Below are positions 16,266-24,327 of a stretch of DNA of 37,766 bases, in pieces (the stretch's first letter is position 1; each line of letters opens with the position of its first letter). Under the pieces are notes generated by a model. The model was not told the origin of the DNA, searched no databases, and saw only the letters and a list, made by a program, of their open reading frames with translations. The position numbers and the translations under genes are program-made. The stretch comes from Ruminococcus flavefaciens FD-1 (GTDB taxonomy: Bacteria; Bacillota; Clostridia; Oscillospirales; Ruminococcaceae), in NCBI GenBank assembly GCA_000174895.1, contig ACOK01000070.1, positions 1 to 37,766 of the forward strand. The letters run 5' to 3'.

Positions 16266-19200
16266 TTGTACCTTAAATCACTGGAAATACAGGGATTCAA
16301 GTCGTTCCCTGACAAGATAAGCCTTACTTTCGACAAGGGTCTGACCGCAGTTGTAGGCCCTAACGGAAGCGGCAAGAGCAATATCGGCGACTCCGTCCGC
16401 TGGGTGCTTGGTGAGCAGTCTACAAAGACTCTCCGAGGCAACAAGATGGAGGATGTTATCTTCTCGGGAACCGTGGCGAGAAAGCCTATGGGATTTGCCG
16501 CTGTTACGCTGAATATCGACAATTCAGACAAGACCATCCCCGATATGGATGACGAGGTTGCAGTAACAAGAAAGCTCTACCGCAGCGGCGAAAGCGAATA
16601 CATGATAAACGGACGGTCATGCCGTCTTAAAGATATAAACGAGCTGTTCATGGATACAGGCCTTGGACGTGACGGCTACTCCATCATCGGTCAGGGACGT
16701 ATCGCAGAGATAGTGGCTCAGAAGAGCAACGAGCGCCGTGATATTTTCGAGGAAGCGGCAGGTATCTCGAAATTCCGCTACAAGAAGCTGGAAGCTGAGC
16801 GAAAACTCACAGCCGCTCAGGAAAATCTCCTCAGACTTACAGATATCCTCTCAGAGCTGGAAGGCCGTGTTGGACCTCTGAAGCATCAGGCTGAAAAGGC
16901 AGAGAAGTTCATCCGCCTTGCCGAGGAGAGGAAAAAACTGGAAATATCCGTATGGGTCAGCCGTCTGGACGACCTGAAGGAAAAGCTGGAAAAGCTGGAC
17001 GAAAAGATACTCCTCAGCAAGAATGAGTACGAGAATGTGGAAAACGACATTCAGCACGAGGAAGAAAAGATACAGGATGCCATCCGCAAGATGCAGGAAA
17101 GCACCATTAGACAGGATGAGCTGAGAAAGAAAATGCTGGAGGAGGAGCAGACCGCTTCTGATATGAAATCGGAGATCGCCGTTTTCGAGAACGATATCAA
17201 GCACTGCACCGACGCTATCGGGACAGCAAAGAAGAGCATCGAAAATTCCGAGGGGACTAAAAAGCGTCTGGAAAAGGACAAGATAGCCGCTGCCGAGAAG
17301 CTGGAAGAGCTGAAAGAGCAGAAAAAGGCTGTTGAAGCTGAAATAGCCGAGACTGAAAAGGAATTTGCTGCAGCCGAGGCGGAAAGCTCACAGCTGGGCG
17401 ATTCCGTTGACAAAGCAGGCAGCGAGATCAATTCCCTTTATATAAAGCAGAGCGAGTATAAATTCGCCTGCGAATCATCGAAAAAGCTCATTGATGAGCA
17501 GAAGCAGCGTCTGACTGAACTCCGTGAGAGCAGCAGCGACGTTGAGAAAACACTGGCTGACTATGAGGAAAAAACTCGGCAAAGTCAGGCAGAACTTGCT
17601 GAGAATACGGAACTTACCGAATCGCTCAGGAATAAACTCAGCGGTCTGGAGAGACTTTACAAGTCCCGCAATGACAGCTTTGAACAGGCTAAGAACGACT
17701 TTGAAAAGGTGCTCTATGACCTGAAAGACAAGCAGCAGAGACGCAAGATCCTCACCGACCTTGAAAACAACATGGAAGGCTTTGCAGGAAGCGTAAAGCA
17801 GGTGCTGAAAGCCTCAAAGCAGGGACGTATCGGCGGTATCTTCGGTACGGTTGCCCAGAATATCGGCGTTGCTCCGGAATATGCAGTGGCAGTCGAGACA
17901 GCTCTCGGCGGCGCAATGCAGAACATCATCGTTGAGAATGAAGACATCGCCAAGAGATGCATCCGCTTCCTGAAAGAGCAGAAGGGCGGACGTGCTACAT
18001 TCCTCCCGATCACCTCTGTCAAGGGCTATGAGCTCCGTGAGCAGGGACTTGAAAACTGCGAGGGATTCGTGGCAAATGCGAGCAGGATAGTTACCTATGA
18101 CCAGAAATTCAGCGGTATCATCAACTCGCTGCTGGGACGTATCGTCATCGCAGAGGATATTGATTCCGCTACAAATATCGCCAAGAAGTACGGCTATAAG
18201 TTCAGGATAGTCACACTTGACGGTCAGGTCATCAACGCAGGCGGTTCATTCACCGGAGGTTCTGCTCAGCGCTCAGGAGGAGTCATTACCCGTAAAAATG
18301 AGATAGACACCCTTGATGCCGATATAGCAAAGCTTTCCGCTCAGAAGGAAAGCCTCAGCGCAAATGCGGAGAAGCTCCGTGCCGAGAGGGCAAAGCTTGC
18401 ATATGACACGGAAGCCGCTAAGGATGAGCTTACAAAATGCGAGTCTGACAGAGTACGCATAAACGCCGAACTTTCAAGTCTTGCATCACTTATGGAGCAG
18501 GTAAGGGCACAGTCCGAAAATTCGGGAAAACTTGTGGAAGAAGCCGAGCAGAAGATAGCTTCCGCAGAGCAGACCATAGCTGATTCCGAAAAGGGACTTG
18601 CCGAGACGGAAACTCTCATAAAGGAAGCCGAAGAAAAACTGGCTCAGGGACAGGATGTCCGTGAAAAGCTGAGACTGAAACGAGCCGAGCTGTCGGAAAA
18701 GCTGTCTGCCCGCAGGCTGAAGGGTATGGAGACAGCCAAGGATATCCAGGCTCAGGAGACCGAGATAGCACGTATCGAGCGAAGCCTTGAAGAGCTGAAA
18801 TACGGCAACAGGCAGTTCGAGGACGAGATAGCACGTCAGAATGAGATAATTGCTGCGAAGAAAGCCGATATCGAAAAGCTGAAAGCAGACCTTGACAGCT
18901 TCAAGGGCAATACCAGGTCCTACAACGAGGAGATAAGCCGGTATCAGGCTATGCACACCGAGCAGACCCGTCTTGTCAACGAGATGCAGAAGGGCCTCAA
19001 GGAAATAAACGAAGCCAAGGAAAAGCTCTCCGCAGAGGTCACAAGACTGGAGGAGAGGCGAGACTCAAATCTCAGGGATACGGATAATATCATCCGTCAG
19101 CTCTCCGAAAGCTATCAGCTCACACGTTCAGAGGCTGTACAGCTTGCGGAAAAGATAGAGGATATCACAGCCGCACAGCGTGAACTCACTGAGGTGCGCA

Positions 19201-19838
19201 ACAAGATAAGAGCTCTCGGAAGTGTAAACGTTGATGCTATCGAGGAATACAAGGAAGTATCGGAGCGATATACCTTCATGTCCGAGCAGATAGCGGATAT
19301 ACAGAAGTCAAAGGCTGAACTGGAGAAGATCATCACTGACCTTACCGAGGAGATGTGCAGGATATTCACAGACAGCTTCCGCATAATCAACTCAAACTTC
19401 AAGGAGATATTCGTTGAATTATTCGGCGGCGGAAAGGCAGAGCTGATACTAAGCGACCCCGACAACGTGCTTGAATCGGGCATAGAGATAAGCGTAGCGC
19501 CTCCCGGAAAGGTCATCAAGAACCTTATATCTCTTTCGGGCGGCGAGCAGTCGTTCGTTGCGATAGCTATTTACTTCGCTATCCTGAGACTGAGACCTGC
19601 GCCCTTCTGTATCCTCGACGAGATAGATGCGGCACTTGACGAAGTAAACGTAAGAAAATATGCGCAGTACCTGAAAAACTTCACCGATACCACTCAGTTC
19701 GTGCTGGTCACTCACAGACGAAGCGCTATGGAAGAAGCAAATGTCCTCTACGGTGTTACCATGCAGGAGGACGGAATCTCCAAGCTGCTGAAGATGGAGC
19801 AGGTGGATTTCCAGGAGGATGTGGCAGACATACAGTAA
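16266..19838 (+). CDS. smc: Chromosome segregation ATPase SMC
   Basis: DNA-organising ATPase of 1190 aa, the usual SMC length. The TTG at 16266 follows GAGGAGGTG (16252-16260). The N-terminal head has Walker A GPNGSGKSN (31-39). Long coiled coils flank a hinge at about 505-680 (GRIGGIFGTVAQNI...GGRATFLPI; GGSFTGG). The C-terminal head has LSGGEQ (about 1089) and Walker B ILDEIDAALD. Its partners ScpA and ScpB are not in the window. ftsY follows 35 nt later, the standard rnc-smc-ftsY order. Confidence 0.98.
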   Translation: MYLKSLEIQGFKSFPDKISLTFDKGLTAVVGPNGSGKSNIGDSVRWVLGEQSTKTLRGNKMEDVIFSGTVARKPMGFAAVTLNIDNSDKTIPDMDDEVAVTRKLYRSGESEYMINGRSCRLKDINELFMDTGLGRDGYSIIGQGRIAEIVAQKSNERRDIFEEAAGISKFRYKKLEAERKLTAAQENLLRLTDILSELEGRVGPLKHQAEKAEKFIRLAEERKKLEISVWVSRLDDLKEKLEKLDEKILLSKNEYENVENDIQHEEEKIQDAIRKMQESTIRQDELRKKMLEEEQTASDMKSEIAVFENDIKHCTDAIGTAKKSIENSEGTKKRLEKDKIAAAEKLEELKEQKKAVEAEIAETEKEFAAAEAESSQLGDSVDKAGSEINSLYIKQSEYKFACESSKKLIDEQKQRLTELRESSSDVEKTLADYEEKTRQSQAELAENTELTESLRNKLSGLERLYKSRNDSFEQAKNDFEKVLYDLKDKQQRRKILTDLENNMEGFAGSVKQVLKASKQGRIGGIFGTVAQNIGVAPEYAVAVETALGGAMQNIIVENEDIAKRCIRFLKEQKGGRATFLPITSVKGYELREQGLENCEGFVANASRIVTYDQKFSGIINSLLGRIVIAEDIDSATNIAKKYGYKFRIVTLDGQVINAGGSFTGGSAQRSGGVITRKNEIDTLDADIAKLSAQKESLSANAEKLRAERAKLAYDTEAAKDELTKCESDRVRINAELSSLASLMEQVRAQSENSGKLVEEAEQKIASAEQTIADSEKGLAETETLIKEAEEKLAQGQDVREKLRLKRAELSEKLSARRLKGMETAKDIQAQETEIARIERSLEELKYGNRQFEDEIARQNEIIAAKKADIEKLKADLDSFKGNTRSYNEEISRYQAMHTEQTRLVNEMQKGLKEINEAKEKLSAEVTRLEERRDSNLRDTDNIIRQLSESYQLTRSEAVQLAEKIEDITAAQRELTEVRNKIRALGSVNVDAIEEYKEVSERYTFMSEQIADIQKSKAELEKIITDLTEEMCRIFTDSFRIINSNFKEIFVELFGGGKAELILSDPDNVLESGIEISVAPPGKVIKNLISLSGGEQSFVAIAIYFAILRLRPAPFCILDEIDAALDEVNVRKYAQYLKNFTDTTQFVLVTHRRSAMEEANVLYGVTMQEDGISKLLKMEQVDFQEDVADIQ

Positions 19839-19873
19839 TCAGAAATCAGAATTCAGTTAATCGGAGGTAATAC

Positions 19874-21457
19874 ATGGGTATTATTAAAAAGATCGCTGAC
19901 GGACTGAGAAAGACCAAGGACTTCCTTTTCGGAGGCATCCAGCGTATTCTCAATTCCTTCACGGAAATAGATGATGAGCTCTTTGACCAGCTTGAAGAGC
20001 AGATGATAATGAGCGATATCGGAGTTGAGACCTCGGAAGAGATATGCGATCAGCTCCGCAAGAAGATCAAGGAAAGAGGTATCACCGACCCTCAGGAGAT
20101 CATGGAGCTTATCCATGAGGTAGTATCCGAGATGATGGGCGATGATACAGGACTTGACCTGAGCGTATCTCCTGCCGTTATCATGGTAATAGGCGTAAAC
20201 GGCGCAGGCAAGACCACTACCATAGGAAAGCTGAGCCATCAGTTCAAGCAGGAGGGCAAAAAGGTCCTCGTTGCTGCTGCGGATACATTCCGTGCGGCTG
20301 CTATCGATCAGCTTCAGGTATGGACTGACAGAGCAGGCGTTGACATCGTAAAACACGCCGAGGGTTCAGACCCGGGCGCAGTTGTGTATGATGCACTTGA
20401 CGCTGCACAGGCAAGAGGCTGCGATGTAGTTATCATCGACACAGCAGGCCGTCTCCACAATAAGAAGAATCTTATGGATGAGCTTGCAAAGATAAACCGT
20501 ATCATCGACAAGAAGTCTCCCGAAAGCTCAAGGGAGGTACTGCTTGTTCTCGATGCTACAACAGGTCAGAATGCCGTAAATCAGGCAAGACTTTTCAGCG
20601 AGACAGCTCCGATCTCCGGTATCGTTCTCACAAAGCTGGACGGTACAGCAAAGGGCGGTATCGTTATCTCCATCAAGAATGAGCTTGGCATCCCCGTAAA
20701 GCTTATCGGTATCGGCGAGAAGATAGAAGACCTCCAGCCCTTCAACAGCAGAGACTTCGTGGACGCTCTCTTTGCAATGCCTGAGGCATTTGAAGCAGAG
20801 GAAGAGGAGTCCGAAGAAGAAGGCGAGACAGTTCTCGGCGAGTACAACGAGTACGGCGAGTTCGTGCCTTATGAGAACGATGAGGACGTAGTTCTCGGCG
20901 AATACAATGAGTACGGCGAATTTGTTCCTTACGAGACCGAAGAGGAAGACGAGAACGAAGACGAGTACGAGGAAGACGAAGCTGAGGAAGAATCCGATGA
21001 TGAGGACGAAGACGAAGCTGAGGAAGAGTCCGATGATGAGGACGAAGACGAGGCTGAGGAAGAATCCGAGGATGAGGCTAAGGAAGAGTCCAATGCTGAG
21101 GACGAAGACGAAGCTGAGGAAGAGTCCGACGATGAGGATGAAGACGAGGCTGAGGAAGAGTCCGAGGATGAGGATGAAGACGAAGCTGAGGAAGAATCCG
21201 ATGATGAGGACGAAGACGAGGCTGAGGAAGAATCCGACGATGAGGACGAGGCTGCGGAAGAGTCCGATGATGAGGACGAAGACGAAGCTGAGGAAGAGTC
21301 CGATGATGAGGATGAAAACGAGGCTGATGAAGAGTCTGAGGATGAGGACGAAGACGAAGCCGAGGAGGAAGAAACTCCTGCACCTCAGCCTGAGAAGAAG
21401 AAAAAGCGTGGATTCTTCAGCAGACTGTTCGGCAGAAAGGGCGATGACGATGAATAA
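19874..21457 (+). CDS. ftsY: SRP receptor FtsY with C-terminal acidic repeat and basic tail
   Basis: Docks ribosome-bound signal recognition particle at the membrane; 527 aa. A short N helix (MGIIKKIADGLRKTKDFLF) is followed by the NG GTPase (about 20-303): P-loop GVNGAGKTT (107-115), DTAGRLHNKKNLMDEL and TKLDGTAKGG. After the NG domain comes a tail of over 200 residues: a duplicated VLGEYNEYGEFVPYE segment, about twelve acidic units of the EAEEESDDEDED type, and a basic amphipathic end at 508-522 (KKKKRGFFSRLFGRK). In E. coli the acidic A domain and a very similar KKRGFFSWL membrane-targeting segment lie before the NG domain. So the accessory parts are at the opposite end here. GGAGG (19862-19866) sets the start. 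The stop overlaps the next gene by 8 nt. Confidence 0.96.
   Translation: MGIIKKIADGLRKTKDFLFGGIQRILNSFTEIDDELFDQLEEQMIMSDIGVETSEEICDQLRKKIKERGITDPQEIMELIHEVVSEMMGDDTGLDLSVSPAVIMVIGVNGAGKTTTIGKLSHQFKQEGKKVLVAAADTFRAAAIDQLQVWTDRAGVDIVKHAEGSDPGAVVYDALDAAQARGCDVVIIDTAGRLHNKKNLMDELAKINRIIDKKSPESSREVLLVLDATTGQNAVNQARLFSETAPISGIVLTKLDGTAKGGIVISIKNELGIPVKLIGIGEKIEDLQPFNSRDFVDALFAMPEAFEAEEEESEEEGETVLGEYNEYGEFVPYENDEDVVLGEYNEYGEFVPYETEEEDENEDEYEEDEAEEESDDEDEDEAEEESDDEDEDEAEEESEDEAKEESNAEDEDEAEEESDDEDEDEAEEESEDEDEDEAEEESDDEDEDEAEEESDDEDEAAEESDDEDEDEAEEESDDEDENEADEESEDEDEDEAEEEETPAPQPEKKKKRGFFSRLFGRKGDDDE
20831..20935 (+). repeat. 60-bp-period duplication in ftsY
   Basis: Two 45-nt copies (20831-20875 and 20891-20935), each encoding VLGEYNEYGEFVPYE, differ mainly at third codon positions. 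The protein motif is therefore kept while the DNA drifts, suggesting selection on the peptide. Confidence 0.8.
20978..21372 (+). repeat. 36-bp-period acidic tandem repeat in ftsY
   Basis: About twelve imperfect in-frame copies encoding EAEEESDDEDED-like units; some are shortened to 8 or 10 residues. All length changes are multiples of three, so the frame is kept. Such an array can change length by recombination or slippage, and it is also prone to assembly collapse. Confidence 0.9.
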
Positions 21458-22022
21458 GAAGCTGGTCATGGCCACAAACAATGCAAATAAGCTCCGTGAA
21501 GCGAGAGAGATCCTCGCTCCGCTGGGCATTGAAGTTATATCACAGCGTGAAGCAGGCGCAGACTGCGAGCCCGAGGAAAACGGCACAACTTTTGCTGAGA
21601 ATGCTATGATAAAGGCAAAGGCAGTATACGACATCGTCAAGCTTCCGACTATCGCAGACGACAGCGGTCTATGCGTCAATGCACTTGACGGCAGACCGGG
21701 AGTGTACTCCGCAAGATATGCGCCGAAGGGACAGGAGTGTCAGAAGCTTCTGGAGGAAATGAAGGATGTTCCCGATGATAGGAGAACAGCTTCATTCCAG
21801 TGTACTATCGCATACATCGACGAAAACGAAGTAAAGACCATGAACGGCGGCTGTATCGGTCGTATCGGTCATGAAATGCGTGGGACCAACGGCTTTGGCT
21901 ACGACCCTGTTTTCATGGTAGGAGACAGGACAATGGCTGAACTTACCGCTGATGAAAAGAATGCCATAAGCCACAGAGGTGCGGCATTAAAGGCACTTTT
22001 TGATTATTTATCAACGAAATAA
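21450..22022 (+). CDS. rdgB: ITP/XTP/dITP pyrophosphatase (RdgB/HAM1 family)
   Basis: Removes non-canonical purine nucleoside triphosphates; 190 aa. Family blocks: LVMATNNANKLREAREIL, EENGTTFAENAMIKAKA, IADDSGLCVNALDGRPGVYSARYA and GTNGFGYDPVF. The ATG at 21450 is preferred over one at 21444 since AAAGGG (21436-21441) is 8 nt upstream. It overlaps the ftsY stop, so translation is likely coupled. Confidence 0.95.
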   Translation: MNKKLVMATNNANKLREAREILAPLGIEVISQREAGADCEPEENGTTFAENAMIKAKAVYDIVKLPTIADDSGLCVNALDGRPGVYSARYAPKGQECQKLLEEMKDVPDDRRTASFQCTIAYIDENEVKTMNGGCIGRIGHEMRGTNGFGYDPVFMVGDRTMAELTADEKNAISHRGAALKALFDYLSTK

Positions 22023-22035
22023 AAAGGAGTAATTT

Positions 22036-22338
22036 ATGCTTACAAGCAAACAGAGAGCATACCTTCGTGGTATCGCTTCAACATATGAAACTATCTACCA
22101 GATAGGCAAGGGCGGAGTTACAGAGGCTATGTGCAAGGACATCGCAGAGGCTCTCCGCAAAAGAGAACTGATAAAGCTGAGAGTTCTGGAAAATTCGGGC
22201 TGGACCGCAAGAGAAGCTGCTGATGCAGTAGCTGAGCAGACAGGCGCTGACGTAGTGCAGGTCATAGGCTCAAAGTTCGTGCTGTTCAAGCGCAACGAGA
22301 AAGAACCCGTTATCGAGAATATCCCCAAGGCAAAGTAA
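22036..22338 (+). CDS. yhbY: YhbY-type CRM-domain RNA-binding protein
   Basis: Small ribosome-assembly-associated RNA-binding protein of 100 aa. The start LTSKQRAYLRGIA, IGKGGVTEAM, LIKLRVLENS and QVIGSKFVLFKR match the CRM (YhbY) family. AAAGGAG (22023-22029) precedes the ATG. It lies 13 nt after the pyrophosphatase gene, in the same transcription unit. Confidence 0.94.
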   Translation: MLTSKQRAYLRGIASTYETIYQIGKGGVTEAMCKDIAEALRKRELIKLRVLENSGWTAREAADAVAEQTGADVVQVIGSKFVLFKRNEKEPVIENIPKAK

Positions 22339-22401
22339 TGATGCTCCCGGAGAACTTTGATAAGTTCAACGGGCAAATAATCAGGAAATTCAGAGGAAAG
22401 T

Positions 22402-23097
22402 ATGAAGGTACTTATTATAAGCGGCACGAACCATAAAGGCTCGACCTACAATACAGGCCGCATCCTTGCGCAAAAGCTGACAAGTGCGGAAAATATCAGC
22501 GAGATATTCCTTCCCCGTGATTTCGGGAACTTCTGCTGCGGCTGTGCGAAATGCATTACCGAAAGTGAGGATAAATGTCCTCACTATGCTGAACTTCATC
22601 CTATTACGGAGATGATCGATGCCTCGGATGTGCTGATATTCACAACTCCCACTTATGTATTCCATGCCACGGGACAGATGAAAGCTTTCCTTGACCATTA
22701 CGGATGGCGCTGGATGGTACATCGGCCCGAGGAGAAAATGTTCAGAAAGCAGGCGGTCGTTATATCCACTGCGGCAGGAATGGGCATGAAGTCGGCAATG
22801 AAAGACGTAGCCGACAGCTGTTTCTTCTGGGGAATACCGAGAGTTTACAAATACGGCAAGGCTGTTATGGAGACCGACTGGGGCAGAGTCAAGCCTGAAA
22901 TAAAGGCGGCTATCAGCAAGAAGACCGACTCGCTGGCTAAGAAGATACTTGGCAGGGAAGGCAGAGTTGGCATACCTCTGAAAACAAGAGGACTTTTCTT
23001 CATGATGAGCATGATGCAGAAAAACGGCTTCAATGAGGCTGATGTGAAATACTGGAAGGATAAAGGCTGGACGCAGGGAAAGCGTCCGTGGAGGTGA
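22402..23097 (+). CDS. Flavodoxin-like NAD(P)H-dependent FMN reductase
   Basis: Flavoprotein of 231 aa. The start MKVLIISGTNHKGSTYNTGR forms the FMN phosphate loop. CCGCAKCITESEDKCPH is the cysteine-rich stretch found in the iron-sulfur flavoprotein/NADPH-FMN reductase group. TPTYVFHATGQMKAFLDH is the second FMN-contacting region. The natural electron acceptor is unknown. AGAGGAAAG (22391-22399) is a weak ribosome site. It lies 63 nt after yhbY and 4 nt before nadD, so it joins the same run of genes. Confidence 0.85.
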   Translation: MKVLIISGTNHKGSTYNTGRILAQKLTSAENISEIFLPRDFGNFCCGCAKCITESEDKCPHYAELHPITEMIDASDVLIFTTPTYVFHATGQMKAFLDHYGWRWMVHRPEEKMFRKQAVVISTAAGMGMKSAMKDVADSCFFWGIPRVYKYGKAVMETDWGRVKPEIKAAISKKTDSLAKKILGREGRVGIPLKTRGLFFMMSMMQKNGFNEADVKYWKDKGWTQGKRPWR

Positions 23098-23101
23098 CAT
23101 A

Positions 23102-24013
23102 ATGCGTACAGGTATATACGGCGGAAGCTTCAATCCCGTTCATAACGGGCATATCCATCTTGCAAAGGCTGCCATGAAGGATTTCGGCCTTGACAGGATA
23201 TTCCTGCTTCCCTCGAAAATATCCCCTCACCGTTCAAGCGCTGAATATGCGTCGGGAGAGGACAGGCTGGAGATGCTTCGTCTCGCCTGCGAAGGCACGG
23301 AGGGACTGGAGGTTTCGGATTACGAGATTAAAAGCGACCGTGTGAGTTATACTATATATACAGTAGAGCATTTCCGCAGCCTTTTCCCCGATGATGAACT
23401 GTATCTTCTTGTGGGAAGCGATATGCTTCTCTGCTTCGAGAAGTGGTTCAGATTCGAGGACATCCTCTCTCAGGTCACACTATGCGCTGTTTCGAGGAAT
23501 AACGGCGATATTGATGAGCTGAGAGAAGCGGCTTCACGACTCAGTCAGTACGGCTGTATACGCATTTCCGAGACTCCTCCCCTTGAGATATCCTCCTCTC
23601 AGATAAGAAAAAATATCGAAAAAAACACTGATTGCACTTGCTATCTTCACAAAAATGTAGTACAATATATAAGATCAAAGGGATTATATTCTGTAAGAGG
23701 TGAAGAGATAATGCAGTACGACCCCGAAGATAAAAAGAAATACCTGAAAGCAAAACTTTCCGCAAAGCGTTTTCAGCATTCCATGAATGTTGCGGACGAA
23801 TGCAGGAAGCTTGCAGAGAAATACGGTGAAGATCCCGACAAGGCTTACTATGCGGGATTGCTTCATGATATATGCAAGGAGATGCCCGACGCCGATCAGA
23901 AGGCACTTGTGGAAAAAAGCGGATTTGCCGTTTGCAGGGAGGAACTGGAAACACGTTCGCTCTGGCACGGCATCGCAGGCGCTTACTTCGTCAAGACAGA
24001 GTTTCGGCGTTGA
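23102..24013 (+). CDS. nadD: Nicotinate-nucleotide adenylyltransferase NadD fused in frame to YqeK
   Basis: NAD-synthesis enzyme joining nicotinate mononucleotide and ATP. NadD covers about residues 1-200: GGSFNPVHNGHIHLA with the HxGH-type site and EISSSQIRKNI near its end. With no stop, the frame runs on into a YqeK HD domain (LSAKRFQHSMNVA; LLHDICKEM). An internal AGAGGTG (23696-23702) 8 nt before ATG 23711 could also start YqeK separately. The open frame ends at 24013 only because of a single-base gain in TTT 24002-24004, so the YqeK part is cut short. nadD-yqeK adjacency is standard in Firmicutes, and fused forms exist. GGAGGTG (23090-23096) precedes the start. Confidence 0.93.
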   Translation: MRTGIYGGSFNPVHNGHIHLAKAAMKDFGLDRIFLLPSKISPHRSSAEYASGEDRLEMLRLACEGTEGLEVSDYEIKSDRVSYTIYTVEHFRSLFPDDELYLLVGSDMLLCFEKWFRFEDILSQVTLCAVSRNNGDIDELREAASRLSQYGCIRISETPPLEISSSQIRKNIEKNTDCTCYLHKNVVQYIRSKGLYSVRGEEIMQYDPEDKKKYLKAKLSAKRFQHSMNVADECRKLAEKYGEDPDKAYYAGLLHDICKEMPDADQKALVEKSGFAVCREELETRSLWHGIAGAYFVKTEFRR

Positions 24014-24327
24014 GGATTTAGATTTCATAAAATCCCATAAGCTTTCCATTCAGTCGGAAGGGCCAGGTATGTCAAGACTTGAGGAAATTGTCTATCTCGG
24101 CGATTTGGTTTATGCCGAAAGAGACTACAAGGACGTTGACAAAATGCCCAAGCTGTTCTATGCCGATCTCAACGAAGCCAATGCTTTATGCCTTGGTATT
24201 TTCAATAAAATCGGTTATAAAAAAGGGCGGAGTGATCCCGCCGTGTACAGTTGAAGCTTACAATTTCTATACAAGACTGCAAAAAGAAGAAAAAAGCAGC
24301 AGGGAAATAAAGAGGACACTTAAATGA
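23711..24327 (+). pseudogene. yqeK: YqeK HD-domain Ap4A hydrolase region with two frame breaks
   Basis: YqeK enzymes split diadenosine tetraphosphate into two ADP using a metal-bound HD site. The frame from 23711 reads LLHDICKEM...HGIAGAYFVKTEF, shifts at TTT 24002-24004 into GVEDLDFIKSHKLS...GMSRLEEIVYLGD, then shifts again near 24218-24226 (AAAAAAGGG) into GVIPPCTVEAYNF and stops at 24327. Each shift equals one extra base. Corrected, the domain is about 204 aa and its stop overlaps the next gene by 4 nt (ATGA), as expected for an intact operon gene. Either a double mutation or, more likely, two sequence errors. Confidence 0.82.

Noticed and set aside
15236..16537. 433-codon open frame on the - strand
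   Set aside because: Lies opposite the radical SAM gene and the start of smc, with no domain or ribosome site.
20978..21372. Regular repeat that could be taken for a CRISPR array
   Set aside because: Units are adjacent with no unique spacers and encode protein in frame with ftsY.
20907..21440. +1-frame reading of the ftsY array rich in Lys/Arg/Met that joins the pyrophosphatase frame
   Set aside because: A repeat-driven shadow; the pyrophosphatase starts at 21450 and has a normal length there.
20528..21679. Long open frame on the - strand with repeated hydrophobic segments
   Set aside because: It is the antisense of the acidic ftsY array (GAG/GAC/GAT reads as Leu/Val/Ile). No ribosome site; ftsY is certain.
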